Source of the DNA: Coriolopsis trogii
Taxonomy: Eukaryota; Basidiomycota; Agaricomycetes; Polyporales; Polyporaceae
Reading direction: 5' to 3'
Assembly (NCBI GenBank): GCA_020543525.1
Contig: JAHYIO010000036.1
Location: 868,001-932,000, forward strand
Length of the DNA: 64,000 nucleotides
Positions 9,977-22,191 of this stretch are shown here, piece by piece (position 1 is the first letter of the stretch; each line of letters opens with the position of its first letter). The notes under the pieces are model-generated. The model was given only the letters and a program-made list of their open reading frames with translations, was not told where the DNA came from and did not search any database. A program made the position numbers and the translations under genes.

Positions 9977-12655
9977 ATGAGCATCACCGGCTGCTTAAGG
10001 TACTTTGCACAAGCACTCGTACAAAATCGTGACTTATGCATCCTGCTCAGGCGTCTTCGGAGACACGCCCGCCATGCCGCAGATACTCCGTTAGACGGCT
10101 CACAAGCCGACTTCACTGTACGTTCGGTATTCACCCTAGCCGTATGCATATCCACCCGATTGACTTACTCGGATAGTTGAGAGCGGTACTATTGGGCCTG
10201 ATAATTGGGTGTCTCCTATGCTTCACCAACCTCTACTTTGGCCTCCAAACCGGATGGATCAGCATGCAAGTCCTCGTCTGACTCACACACATCGCGTTTC
10301 TAATACTTGAAGCACGTCAGGATGTCGCTCCAATCGGCTCTGATTGGTTTCTTGCTCTCACGCTTACTCCGTAAGCCTATGAGCCCGCAAGAGAATGTCG
10401 TCTTGCAGACAACTGCAGTTGCGACAGGAACCGTGAGGAGTAAACCACTAATCGCGTACGGACCCGCCAGCTAATAGAGACGTCAGATGCCACTCGCTGC
10501 TGGGTTTGTTGGCATTCTCCCCGCACTCGGTCTTCTCGACGAGGAACGAGATGGGGTGCCACCCGTCCATCTCTCTTGGATTGCCGCCGTCGGATGGTCG
10601 TGTGCTGTCGCCTTCTTTGGGTACAACAAACTCGTGTTATGTTATGAATGCTGGAACTGATTATATTCTGTTCCAGCGTCTTTCTCTCACCACCACTCCG
10701 AAAACAGGTGGTAAGAGACGTTGTGTCGATGAAAGAGGCTTCTGGAGTAACGTATTCTACAGATCATCAAAGAACAACTGGCGTTCCCGTCTGGCACTGC
10801 CACTGGGCAGCTCATATCCGTTCTGCACGGAATGCCTCCACCCGATACCAGCTTGAGGAAGCGAAGTGGATACAACGCACTCGCCAGCAGTGAAGATGAC
10901 GAGAATATTGCATTCATTGAACCTCAGGAGACCGATGCGCTCCACACGCCTCCAGCAGCTGAGGTAGTCCAGGAGAAGGAAGGCTGGAGCGCTCTCACTT
11001 GGAGCTTTGCAGCGTCCGGCATCATGACGGTCAGTACAGTTCACAGGCTTGATTGCGTCGAAATAGTATTGACGGCCGTGCAGCTAGCAGCGTACTTCTT
11101 CCCAGTAGTCTTCACTATTCCGCTCTTTGGGACCTACCTTGCATCGCACTGGCTCTGGACGTTCACTCCTAGTCTGTCATACATCGGTCAAGGAATCATC
11201 ATGGGTTTTCCTACGACCCTCAGCATGAATCTTGTACGGAGTCTAAGTTCATGATATCGATTCATGTTGACATCTGCGCAGGGCATGCTCGTCGGTTGGG
11301 GCGTCCTCTCCCCTCTTGCCAAGCATTCTGGATGGGCACCAGGGCCTGTCGGAGACATGACTTCCGGCGCGCGGGGCTGGATCCTCTGGGTCTCCCTCGC
11401 CATCATGTGTTCTGACAGTCTCGTGTCGCTCGTTCCTGTCGTCGCGGAGATTCTGCACAAAAAGGTTTGGCGCGGCGCCTTCGGCCTGGGCGGCGACGAC
11501 CCAGACGGAGCGGACAAGGAGAGCAAGGAGGTCGAGACCGACGACCGACTCGTGCCGATGAAATGGGTTGTGTGGGGCCTTGCCGGGAGCGTCATCCTCG
11601 GCACCGTCTTGGTGTGGGCAGTGTTTGGGGATGAGGGAATCAAGCCGTGGGCGACGCTCGTTGGGTTCGTTATGGGTGGCCTTTTGAGCGTCCTAGGGTG
11701 AGTGTGTCCGTGCTCTAGTCTGCTGCGCTCGGTGACGGCTGACGTGCGGCGCAGGGTGCGGGCGTTGGGCGAGACGGATCTCAACCCTGTCAGCGGATTG
11801 GGAAAGATCAGCCAGTTGTTCTTTGCGTGGATCCAGCCGGGCAATGTCGTCGCCAACATCATCGCTGGTGGCGTCGCCGAGGCCGGCGCACAGCAGTACG
11901 TGGTCGCAGTCTTTGAGGCTTCAACGCCGCAGAACTCTTGCTGCTGTGCTGATGTCCTTCACGCTGCGATTCTGTGCGTCGTAGAGCGGGAGACCTGATG
12001 CAGGACCTGAAGACCGGACACCTTATCCGTGCATCACCACGAGCGCAGTTCTTTGGGCAGCTCATCGGGTCTTGCCTGTCAATCGTCGTGACCACGACGG
12101 CCTACACGCTCTACCAGCGCGCGTACGAGATCCCGGGGCCGTCGTTTCCAGCGCCGACTGCGTATGTCTGGCTTGGACTTGCGCGACTCTTGCGTACGTT
12201 TCCGCCTTGCAACTCGAGCGCTTTGTGTTTGCTCACTTGATCGGTCCGTGTCACGACATCCTGCAGGTGACGGAGAGCTGCCCGAGAAGAGCGGGGCTTT
12301 CATGCTCGCGTTCGCGATCCTCTTTGGAGCGGTGGCTGCGGCCAAGACGTACGCGGTGCGCACAGGCTGGCCGTACGCGAAGTGGATCCCGTCTGGGGTC
12401 GCGTTCGCGATCGGCTTCCTCAACACCCCGTCCTTTTCGCTCGCGCGTCTCATCGGAGGCGTCGTCGAGCACGTGTACTACACGCGGGTCGGGAGAGAGA
12501 ACGGCGGGATCAAGCTGATCGTCATCGCCAGCGGCTTTGTGCTTGGGGAGGGCGTGGTGAGCGTGGTGTCGCTCGTGCTGAGGACGTTTGGGGTGGGCGT
12601 GATCAGCTGCATTGGGTGTGGGCATGGGATGTGCGGAGGGTGTCCTGCGGTTTGA
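9977..12655 (+). CDS. OPT-family oligopeptide transporter, 12 exons, 676 aa
   Basis: Exons: 9977-9999, 10051-10117, 10177-10265, 10321-10432, 10487-10620, 10677-10710, 10763-11029, 11084-11233, 11282-11697, 11755-11895, 11985-12193, 12267-12655 (2031 nt). It has the hallmarks of the OPT superfamily: CFTNLYFGLQTGW, ISMMSLQSALIGF, LAFPSGTATGQLI, GMLVGWGVLSPLAK, ALGETDLNPVSGLGK and AGDLMQDLKTGHL, within many hydrophobic segments. This points to proton-coupled import of small peptides or metal-chelate peptides. It is the shorter, YGL114W-like subtype rather than the ISP4/OPT1 type. Intron 3 (10266-10320) uses a GC donor (GCAAGT), needed to keep ISM|MSLQ. The last residues hold four closely spaced cysteines (CIGC, CGGC). 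The first exon is uncertain: 9977 is the first in-frame ATG. Confidence 0.93.
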
Positions 12656-14213
12656 GAGGCTTGTTTGGGCCTGAGATGATTGGAATTGGGACGTGGTAGG
12701 CACGCATTCTTGGTAAGGACTAGACGGTAATGTATCGGTTCATGATCCAGTGGTCGTAATGGAGCGACATTCGCCGGTCTGCTCGCGGGCAGATGCGTCC
12801 GGGTCTAACGTTGTGCTCTCTGGGGAAACAGGTTTGTCCGGCCTTCGCGTTCAAGTCTGGAACGCTCATCCCACGGTTGGCTGGCGGCCTTGACTGAAGT
12901 CACCGTTGGTGGAGGCGAGGGCTGTGGAAGCCTGTGGTCAGCAGCCTGGACAGAAACCGAGCGCGATGTCAGCAGGATCCGGCTCCGATTCTTCCACTGA
13001 AAACGGACTGCTTGAACAATGCGCTGAGTACCTCATACTCCTCCAACGTGTTCGCAGGCGGGATGTGCCCTAGTCGGTCCGACCCTTGACGTCCGGGCGG
13101 ACATTCGAATCCAGCGCCTGGTACAGCGTCCGGAACGCGCACATCGACCTTGCAGAAGCTCTAACACCATTGCCATTTGACTGATGAGGGAAGGTGGTTA
13201 TGTTGACTCACAATCAGGTGGCCCCTGCGTCGCGCTTGAGGGAGGCACAGCAGCTGGAGATATATTCCCCTTCTTGCAAAGACCGCGGTGAGTCTGCATA
13301 TTATCGGCGATGTAGCGTCTATGTGAACGTTTGATGGAGCCTGGCGGTTAGGATTCCGGTGTTGTCGCGCAGAGTTTGGCGCCCTTTGTTCTGAACCCTC
13401 GGTTAGGAGACATGGTTCCTCTCGCCCTGAGGAACGTGGCGGCATCGGTATTTGGCATGAATGCACAGTCACTGCGGCAAGACCGGACAGGGGTCGCTAC
13501 CATCTTGACCAGGTGCAGTTGGTCAGGCCGGTAGTCAGGACATGCTCGAGGAGAGTTTGTTTTGAACCCGGTACAAACAATGTGCGACTCTGGAAATCTG
13601 ATATCATAGAAGAGCGGTCGGTCGGTGCTGCCACGAGAATGTATACATGGGAAGGTGTGCAAAACAAGCTCTGTGTGCCGCTTTGGCAGAACGACTAACA
13701 CCCGTACTGAACTCAGGAACACGGCCAGGTGGCGAAACCTAGCTCAGGGCGTTGCGGTGTTTGTGAGAAAGCATATGTCCGGGGCGGAGTCAAGTAGGCA
13801 TTGCCACCAAGTACTCCGACAGGTGCTGAAGTTGGCTCACGTATGGGTTAGCATGAGGGGTGTCTTGGGGCGCATACATTGGTATCCTGGTGTGACTGCT
13901 GCCCTAACAGCCTCGAGGAGATGATATGCAACAACTTGACGAAGGCGCTCCCTTGAATCTATCCTCCGATCATTGCGCAGGACCTGTCAAGTCTGGCGGT
14001 GTTTTGCGGGGTCGCGCTTCCGGGCAAACGAGATAGACTCCCACTCCAGGGCTCGCTACACTGCGGTCGGCGGGCGTCCCTAGACAGGGTATTTAGGAAG
14101 CTCGAATACCGCAAGGGAGGTCTGCATTCCCTCTTTGCATAAGCGTATGTGGTCCCTATTATTTTCCAGGAGCCACCGCTAACCTCAGACCCCGGCTGTA
14201 TAGATCTATCATA
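12656..14213. other. 1.56-kb intergenic region
   Basis: I see no family-like frame on either strand; the short ORFs here lack splice partners. The left part holds the transporter 3' UTR. The right end leads into the peroxidase gene, with CTAACCTCAG at 14,179-14,188, possibly a 5' UTR intron acceptor just before the ATG at 14,214. A decayed gene is possible but not demonstrable. Confidence 0.4.
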
Positions 14214-16003
14214 ATGTCATCCCCCACTGCTCCACCCTTTGATCCCGCCAATGTCCAAGGTGACATTCTGTACGTGTACTATCATGACGATCCTGCGTAC
14301 ACACCCTGACAGTAGTCTATCAGTGCCGGCCTTCCTAAGAAGGTCCAGCACTACGTTCTCTTCCAGATTGACGACAATGTCGCGGCGTTCAAGCAGCGAC
14401 TAGGGCTCCTTATTCCGTTGATCACGACAACCGACCAGGTCAAGGCCGACCGTGCTCGCATCGCGGCAAACAAGAAGGCAGCGCAGGAGGCTGGGAAGGC
14501 TCCTGAACTGATCAAGCTGTCTGGTATCAACATTGCCTTCTCGCACGCCGGGCTTGAGAAGGTGCGCGATGCTTCACTGCTGTCTCCAGGACCGGGCAGC
14601 TGCTGAAGGGGATGGCACAGCTCGGGATTACCGATGACATTGGGGACAAGGCGTTCGAAGCAGGTCAGCTGGCCGACGCTGCGAACCTCGGCGACCCTGG
14701 TTCAACCGTGGATGGCAAGTTCGTCCCCGACTGGATCCCCGCATTTAAGAACACCATCCACGGTGTCATCATCATTTCGGGAGAGTCTGACCTCACTGTC
14801 TCGGCGACCCATGCGGTTATGTCTGGAATCTTCAACATTGGTGCCCATAACGCGACGCTCCACGAGACCCTGACGATTCGGGGTGTCGTTCGCCCCGACC
14901 TCGAAAGCGGTCACGAACAGTGAGTGTGGTAATGCTTGATCATTCGTTCATTTTTAATTGAGCGTGGTCAGCTTCGGTTTCCTGGATGGTATCTCGCAGC
15001 CTGCGGTGAAGGACTTTGACACCAAACCCAACCCCGGACAGGAGACTGTTCGCCAGGGCGTCATCCTCTGTGGTCGCGAGAACGACATTGACTTGAACAC
15101 CAACCAGCCGATTACCCGTCCTTCGTGGGCAGTGGACGGCAGCTTCATCGCCTTCCGTTATCTCTTCCAGTTGGTGCCTGAATTCAACGGATTCCTCGAA
15201 GCAAGCGCCAAGCCTACGGAGGGCTTGACGGCCGACCTTCTGGGTGCTCGTCTCGTCGGACGCTGGAAGAGCGGTACGTGCATGCATTGTCGCCTTGTTT
15301 CTATGTTAATCCTGGTCGACGATGGAAAAGGTGCCCCTATCGACAACTTCCCTCTGCAAGACAACCCTGACGCGGGCAAGGACCGTCTCCAGAACAACAA
15401 CTTCAGATACGACTTCCCGGACGACCCGCAAACCCAGGACCGCTGCCCGTTCGCTGCACACACCCGCAAGACAAATCCTCGTGCCGACCTCGAGGATCTC
15501 GGGCTCTCCACTGAGAACAGACGTATCATTCGTCGCGGCGTGCAGTTTGGTCCCGAGGTCACTCCCGAAGAGGCTGCCAGTGGACAGACGAAGCTTGGGC
15601 GGTAAGTAGAAACAGATCTGGCTGTCACGAGTTACCTCTGACGGCAATTCATAGTGGCCTCATCTTCGTGGCATACCAGAGCAACATCGAGAACGGGTTC
15701 CAGTTCATCCAGAAAAGTAAGTGATAGATTCGTTGTCGTCACAATGTCGGCCACCGTTCATGGAGCAACCTCACAGGCTGGGCGAACAACACCGGCTTCC
15801 CGATTAACAAGCCAATCACGCCTGGATTCGACCCTATCATTGGGCAGACCTCTGGGCTTGCTGTCCGTACGATGTCCGGCAGTGACCCCAAGAACCAGGG
15901 CGCGGAGCTGCCTCTCCCGGTGGAGTGGGTTGTCCCTAAGGGCGGCGAGTACTTCTTCTCTCCCTCTATTCCCGCGCTTCGCTCCAAGTTCGCGGCGTTG
16001 TAA
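14214..16003 (+). CDS. DyP-type heme peroxidase, 7 exons, 488 aa
   Basis: Exons 14214-14269, 14324-14561, 14609-14919, 14972-15273, 15331-15601, 15655-15716, 15777-16003 (1467 nt). It starts MSSPTAPPFDPANVQGDIL, the usual VQGDIL opening of the mature enzyme. The signature GXXDG is HFGFLDGISQP with the dist Asp near residue 207. The proximal heme His is probably in PFAAHTRKTNPR (about H346), and the following RRIIRRGVQFGP and GLIFVAYQ blocks are typical. These enzymes oxidise dyes and lignin-related phenolics with hydrogen peroxide. No N-terminal signal peptide or long propeptide is visible, unlike many secreted basidiomycete DyPs, so an intracellular form or an unseen upstream exon should be considered. 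The exon 2/3 junction is the least certain. Confidence 0.94.
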
Positions 16004-16563
16004 ACTCCACTACAATGCTCGGTGTAACATTACTTCGGACACAGACATCATGATGTACCCTACTATGTCATCTTTATGCAGTATAACATGTACATATGCA
16101 GGAGAATTGTGCAAGACATGCATTCTAAATTGTTTGCCACTAGTCACTATAGTGGCCAGGTGCTACGCATGACATGCCTTGCCACTTGCAGCAAAGACCA
16201 AGATGGGCGACCCCTGCTCGACCAGCATCGCCATCGTTGTAAGTCATAACCAGCCACTGTGACGTCTATTGCAGCATGGCAGCATGTATCGGATAAATAC
16301 AACAGTGAGCACCTGCTCGGGTGGTGTGAATACAAGTAAGGAGTACCGCATCTCCATGAGTAGCCTACAGGGTATCATCGGAGGTATTATCGGATGTCCA
16401 TCGTCCATCGAGGTCGCCCAGAAAAGGAGAGACTTATAAACTCGGACAGGAATCGGGTCAAGGTGCGTCTGGTTCGGAGGCACTGCTTCCTATACATATT
16501 CGGCAGCCTTGTCCGACTTGAGGCTCTTGAGATCAAAATTGACCTGCTGAATGTGCAGCGTGA
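16004..16563. other. Convergent intergenic spacer
   Basis: 560 bp between the 3' ends of the peroxidase and the second DUF6534 gene. No coding signal; presumably both 3' UTRs. Confidence 0.4.
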
Positions 16564-18542
16564 TCAGCTATGCTAGAATAATCTCGGGGTCGTATCAGTA
16601 CTCACGCTGTCTGGCGTTCTGGGGGAGCGGTCATCTTCGATAATCGTGTGTTGGTACACTTCCAACTGTGGTTCACGACCGCGTTCGACCATCAGCGGGT
16701 GGTAGGCGACACACGATAAGTACGCAAGTGAGAGATGCGGCGGAGAAGACGGCGGGTGAAACTCACCACAGGCACCCGTGGGCTCTGGACGCGCAGACCG
16801 CTCGTGCTGGAAGAGAAGGTGCGGACGCTCTTCGTGCGGATGTGCGATCGGGCGTTCAAGGAACCGAGGAAGGAGTTGGAGTACACTGTGCGTGTCCGCC
16901 GACGGCAGGTATTTTAGGATACTCTGTTGATGATGGGCTGAGAAACGCGAAAGGCACTCACGCTTCGCTTGAATCTCGACCAGGCCGAGGAAGGTGAGAC
17001 TGCTCTTCTGGACGGCAAACTACGGAAGTGATCGAGGAATCGTGAGTTTGGGTCTATGGAGGGATGTCCGAACGTCCAGGATCAGGGGTACGTACCAGAA
17101 TAACACAAAGTATTGATGCCGTGCTGCAAGCCAGAAGTACGTCGGGTGAGAAGGATGAACATGACGAGTCAGAGCTCCTGGACGCACCAGGTGATGGCCC
17201 CTGTATTGACAGCGTAGAGAAGGATCCGGTTGACCATGGTGTTCGACTCCCTAGACCACGCATTCGAGCACGTGAGCCCTGGTCAAGGATGATTCAGAGA
17301 CGTGGACGTACTTTGGCCAATTACCAGAGGATCGACGACGTTTGAGATACATCGTCAACGTGAGGGCAACCAGGATGTCGACGACGGCGGCAGACCCCAA
17401 CCCGCCGCTGACCGTCACCTGTGGCAACAGAGGCGTGTCGGTCAGACATGATTGCTCTAGCATTGAGAGAATGGCTCCTACAAGAGATGATCGTCGGTCC
17501 CGCAGGACAGGCCAAGACGGGAAGACGTAGCAGAGGATGCAGGAAGCTACGCGAGAATGCAAGGAGAACGTCAAATGCCGAATGGCAGTGGAAGATGCCG
17601 ATAGACATACCGATACCGAAGCCTGGGTATCAGGGACGAGTTGAGACATGTCCCACAGGAAGTTGTGCGTTGGTTCAGTACGTACCTACTCGCGATAATG
17701 CGAACATTCCCTGGAGAAGCCGCAGGTTACGGACCGTTCGAAGCGAATCAGAGGCGGACTTACGATGATCCCCGTCCATACGATCGAATTGCTGCTGACT
17801 GTTACCCGATCTTTGAGTTCTCGTTCGCACACGAGATCTGGATGTCCACGCACCGATCCAGACCCTCCAGGTGTAGTATCTAAGTCGTGCGCTGTGAGAA
17901 ACTGCGTTTGAAGCCACCGACAAGCTCACCCTTGAACACATAATGCGATCCCGGCCTGTACGATAGATATGAGAATCCAAAGACCGCGCAAAAATGAATG
18001 CAGACGCACACTGCATACGACCGTGATCTGGATTGGCATGTACGGTAAATTCAAGATACGCGCGAAAGCCGACGGACAGTACTCACTCCAATACCCCTGC
18101 AGATACGGAGCTGGGGTCAGGAGAGCCTGGTGACATGTGGAAGGTCATGCTCACCAGTTGATATGCAAGAACATCAAGGGGTCGCCAAAGTCGGTGATGA
18201 GGTAGTCGTATATGAACTGCATACAGAACGCAGTATGTGCTGTTTCCAGAATCCTGACGTCGCAGACCACGCATGAGCCATGGACAATTTGCCAGATTGT
18301 AGACGGAACAGCCCATACCATACAGTGCCGACGAGGTACTTGAGGAACGTCCGATCCTCAGGATACTTCTGGTAGTATATCAGGGTCTGGAGTGTGGTGA
18401 TACCGTACAGTCTAGCGGTGAAAAGGGTGCAAACACGTTAGTGGAAGCAATGGATTCTGAGCATTGGATGGTCAACGTACATGCAGGCGATGAACACCTC
18501 AATCAACAGGCCGCCCATGACAGGTTGAGCGATGTTCGACAT
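16564..18542 (-). CDS. DUF6534-type multi-pass membrane protein
   Basis: Start 18,542 gives MSNIAQPVMGGLLIEVFIACM, then LYGITTLQTLIYYQKYPEDR (18319-18411), ILETAHTAFCMQFIYDYL (18155-18253), a 10-nt exon (18087-18096), an 18-nt exon (18010-18027), GIALCVQG (17930-17955), YYTWRVWI (17854-17879) and a short exon at 17764-17798. Later parts give AAVVDILVALTLTMYL, the joined NTMVNRILLYAVNTGAIT (via a GTACGT donor near 17,311), LGLVEIQAK, YSNSFLGSLNAR and a tail LEVYQHTIIEDD ending at 16,564. This is the complete DUF6534 segment order. Exon borders between 17,400 and 17,760 and around 17,000-17,190 remain unsettled. Function unknown; probably a plasma-membrane protein with seven helices. It is related to the gene at 1-2073 but on the opposite strand. 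Confidence 0.8.
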
Positions 18543-19974
18543 CGTGAGCAAATGTCTGACGAGGAGGGCGTGAACCGAGGGCGTAGAGGCCGACTGAGTG
18601 CTCGCAAGTTGAGGAGCGGGGGCACAAGCAGAAGGCTCGACGGGCGAAGGAGGAGTGAAGTGCGTCAGATAAAAGAGCGGACGGGGGCGGCGATCCAGGC
18701 ATCGCCAATCAGCCTTTCTTCTCTCTTTCTGTGCCTCAGAAGGTTGCGGGTCCTGTGAGGGAGTCTGGAGAAAGTTGTGCGCGGCCCGGGACGGAAGAAG
18801 CTACAGGCCGAAAGAACAGGCAGGGAAGCGTGGACTCGGTCGGCGCATGGCCCCGGACCATACGACTCGGTGACCTCCACCGGTTCATCCTACAGCGTCC
18901 GGCATTCAAGAGAGGCGGACGGGTGGAGTGCGAGGAGGCGTATGATTGCGGTCGAACGTCATTGCAATTCTATGACCGCCCGGAGATGAGTATGGGAAGA
19001 GCGGGGACAGATCACCACTGGCATATGCGTTGTTTTCGAGGCGTGTTGACAAACCCGCAGCCGAGCGAGGACTCGGCACGGCTTTGGAGGCCATCATGCG
19101 TAGAACCTGTCTGTGCGAGAGCATGAAGGGGGATGCTTTCTGGGAACCCCACGCACAGTGGGAATGTGAGCGCTTCGGCAAGTTTAGCTCTTGTGCTAAT
19201 AGCGGCCCCGCTGTTCCTACCACGTCCTGGTCGGGTGCAGAGGGGCGCCTGGAAAGTGCGAGAGGCAGCCACGCTGGAAAGGAGAAACGTAAGAGAGCAA
19301 GGAAGTGCGTCGAAGAAGGTAGCCGACCTCGCGTGCCGTACGCAGTGAACGCGACCGAAACGGGGAGCACACGAATGGGGAGATGGCTGAGTGAGCATTG
19401 GAGGCGGATGAAACGTGAGGGAGCGTCCGGACTGCTTCTTCCACCATTCTCTCTGACAGCACAATCGTCACGAGCACGGGCGTGTACACTGCGGCGGTCA
19501 ACGGAGCACGCGAGCGAGGGTTCACAGCGCACAAACTCGGCCGGTCTGGGTTAGGCAAGGAATTGCCACCGCGACGAGAGACGCAAGTATAGACGGCAGT
19601 CCCAGAAGATGTCGGGCTGAGTGCTCCTGACTCAGTGACCGGAGTCCACCACCTGCCCTCGAGAGATACGATCAGCAGTTCACGCTGCCGGCTCGTGAGA
19701 ACGGTCGAACAAATCTCGTTTGCGAGCCGATCCTGCTCTGCACAGCGCGTGCCTGAGAGGAAGTGCTTAAATGTAATGATCCATAGCGGACGTGGGAGGT
19801 GCCTGCGCTGGTCATCATGGTGAACACACAGATCTCTCATTTACACTAGAAGAAATAGATGAGAGCATACAGGGATACGTCCGGCCACCCCCGCCTGTAC
19901 ACAATCCAGCACGTCGCGGCGCCCACACAAATTTCCTTCTCCGATATGCCCGTCGCAGGGCGAGACCTGAGCGA
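18543..19974. other. 1.43-kb intergenic region
   Basis: No recognisable gene. Several overlapping open frames exist on both strands (for example 18,906-19,532 minus), but none has family-like segments, a sensible start or splice partners, and the mutual overlap suggests GC-driven openness. Confidence 0.4.
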
Positions 19975-21369
19975 TCAGCTTCTCCTCTGCTGCTGCAGCT
20001 CGGGATCGAGATACTTCATGCGGCCACGCCCCTTGAAACGCACCCCGCCACTATCCCTCGCCCGCCGTTCTTCTTCCTCCTTCAGCCGCCGGGCTATGAC
20101 TTCGAGCTCGCGCTTTCGTGCGGCCTCGATGCGTTCCTTCTCTTCGCGTTCCAGACGCGCGTCGTACTGGGACTCGGTCTCGCTCACCGGCTCCCCGTCC
20201 GGTTTTGCTTCGCGTGCGGGAGAGCGAGAGGTGGAGCGGTGCCTGGCCTTCTTGGATTTGGACTTGTGCTTGTGCTTCTTCTCTTTATCTTTCTTTTTGT
20301 GCGACTTGTGCCGCTTGTGATCGCTCTCGGGGTCCGGAGAGCGTGTGCGGGATCGCGAACGGTCGCGTTCAGGGGAGGAGGAGCGCGAACGTGACCGATG
20401 GCGGCGTTTCTTGTGGCGCTGACGTTCGTCTTCCGACTCTGAGCCGCTCGCGCTGGGCGACTCGCCTGGTGGAATGAGTGCATGGTGGAAGGAAGGGAGG
20501 AAAGGGGACGTACGTTCGGCCTTCTTGGGCTGTGCCTGTGCACGGAGCATGAGCTCGCCCGAGTTGGTAATCGCAACCGGAGCCCGAGGACGATCTTTCT
20601 CGTCTGTAGGAACCTGGGCGATACGCTCTACGACTTCGTAGCCGCGAATGACGCGACCGAAGACGACGTGCTTGCCTAATGGATGGATGCCGGTGAGAGA
20701 TGAGTCCGGATGAGCGGAAAGTTGGACGTACCGTTCAGATGGGGGCAGTCACGGAGAGTGATGAAGAATTGGGAGTTATTCGTGTTAGGGCCCTTGTTTG
20801 CCATGCAAAGTAGGCTGGGGAAACGATGATGTCAGGATGGTTGCTATATGGGATTCAAGGATATGCTTGCCCTTCGGAGTCAAGTGGACGTGAGAGGTCT
20901 TCGTCAGGGAAGGGGGCGCCGTAGATGGATTCCCCGCCGGTGCCGTTACGTTTTGTAAAGTCTTGAGGTCACAGAGGGATGAGTGAGAGGTGAAGGGAAT
21001 GGTTGGTATGGTTGTTTGGAAGAAAGAGGGTGGAAGACGCATACCTCCACCCTGGATCATAAAACCACCAATGGAACGGTGTATGATGCTGTTCTTGTAG
21101 TAGAGGGGACGCTCGGAGATGGGGGAGATGCCCTTTTCGCCTGTACATAACGCACGAAAGCTGGGTAGGCAGAGGTGAATGTGTGGGCATTGAAATGAGA
21201 GGCTCCGACGTACTTTTCGCAAGTCTTGGGAGCCGTGTCATTGAAGAGTTCGAAGATGATTCTGTCGTGACATGAGGGGATTCGTAGGCTGTTCATACGG
21301 CGCGAGGGCTTACCTTCCTGCAGGCTGGCCATCTATGGACACGTCGAAGAAGACGCGAGGACGGACCAT
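19975..21369 (-). CDS. RS-rich nuclear cyclophilin (peptidyl-prolyl isomerase), 348 aa
   Basis: Exons (coding order): 21314-21369, 21214-21261, 21045-21160, 20871-20961, 20732-20814, 20514-20675, 19975-20465; 1047 nt, 348 aa. Residues 1 to about 175 are a cyclophilin domain: [56 protein letters not shown] and GKHVVFGRV. The catalytic Arg and the FMIQGG block are present. The residue matching Trp121 of human CypA, which contacts cyclosporin, is His (CPHLNGKH). The rest is an Arg/Ser- and Lys-rich tail ([17 protein letters not shown], then [17 protein letters not shown]) ending [15 protein letters not shown]. This layout resembles spliceosome-associated SR-cyclophilins such as PPIG. Intron 4 (20815-20870) is GC-AG (donor GCAAGC). 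GC-AG splicing is the only way to join DSEG to LLCMANKG. Confidence 0.94.
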
Positions 21370-22191
21370 GGCTGCAGCTGGAGACGAGGCGCGGACGACG
21401 GTGGCTGCAGCAGCCTGGCCGGCGCTTCCAGTCTCGACCACGTGAGTGCCACGCGAGACGGCAGCCGGCGGGCCGATGATCGACAACCGCCCCTCGTCCC
21501 TGACCTCGTCCAGCACGGTGCACTCTACAGACTATGTATGTTTTAACAAAATACATGAGCTGCGACGGCCGGTCGAGAGGGCTAGGGCGTAGCAGAATGG
21601 TGCAATCATTCCAGAAGATGACAAGAGGAAATGAACGCGAAGACAGCAACGCGCGACGCGCTCTGGCTGCGCGCGTAGATGGATGAACACGCTCAGTCCT
21701 CCGTCGTTGCCGTCGCCATCCTCCTCGCTCTCCCTCCTTCCCCCCCCCCCCCATCGTCCTCCCTTCTTCCCCGCCCGTCCCCTCCTCGTCCTCTCTTTCC
21801 TCTCGTTCTTTCTTTTGCTCCCGTCCTCACGTTTGCCTACCTGCACCACCTATCAGGCTTCTTCCATCGCCATCTTCATGTGTTAGCTCACATCGATAGC
21901 CTACCCCGGTGCTAGTACCTCTTTGGCCTCCTCTTCCCGACCCTCCCTTCCCCCTTGCCTCGCGTTCGACTCGCGTCTGATCCCGCGTGTGGTCCGCCTT
22001 TCCGCCGATCATCCTCCCTACCCACTTCCATTCGTTAAGAATCAGCCCTGGCTCCATTCCCCTCCTCCGCCTCGTTCGATCTGAACACCCTGAGCATCCC
22101 AAACCTCAAGCTCAGGGCTTCCAAGTCCTTCACCCGCCGACACACAAACATACTAGCCTCCGAACCCCCGACTGCTACTGCGCCTCCTCCC
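21370..22191. promoter_or_regulatory. Divergent promoter with CT-rich tract and 13-C run
   Basis: 822 bp between the cyclophilin and the GTPase, read divergently. On the plus strand 21,715-21,835 is almost pure C/T, including 13 consecutive C at 21,740-21,752. CT-rich blocks are typical of basidiomycete core promoters, and this one probably serves the GTPase gene. The open frame upstream of the cyclophilin ATG (to 21,516) is most likely 5' UTR. Confidence 0.55.

Noticed and set aside
18906..19840. Overlapping 150-208 codon frames in the 18.5-20 kb gap
   Set aside because: Several frames open simultaneously on both strands, with no domain, start or splice pattern.
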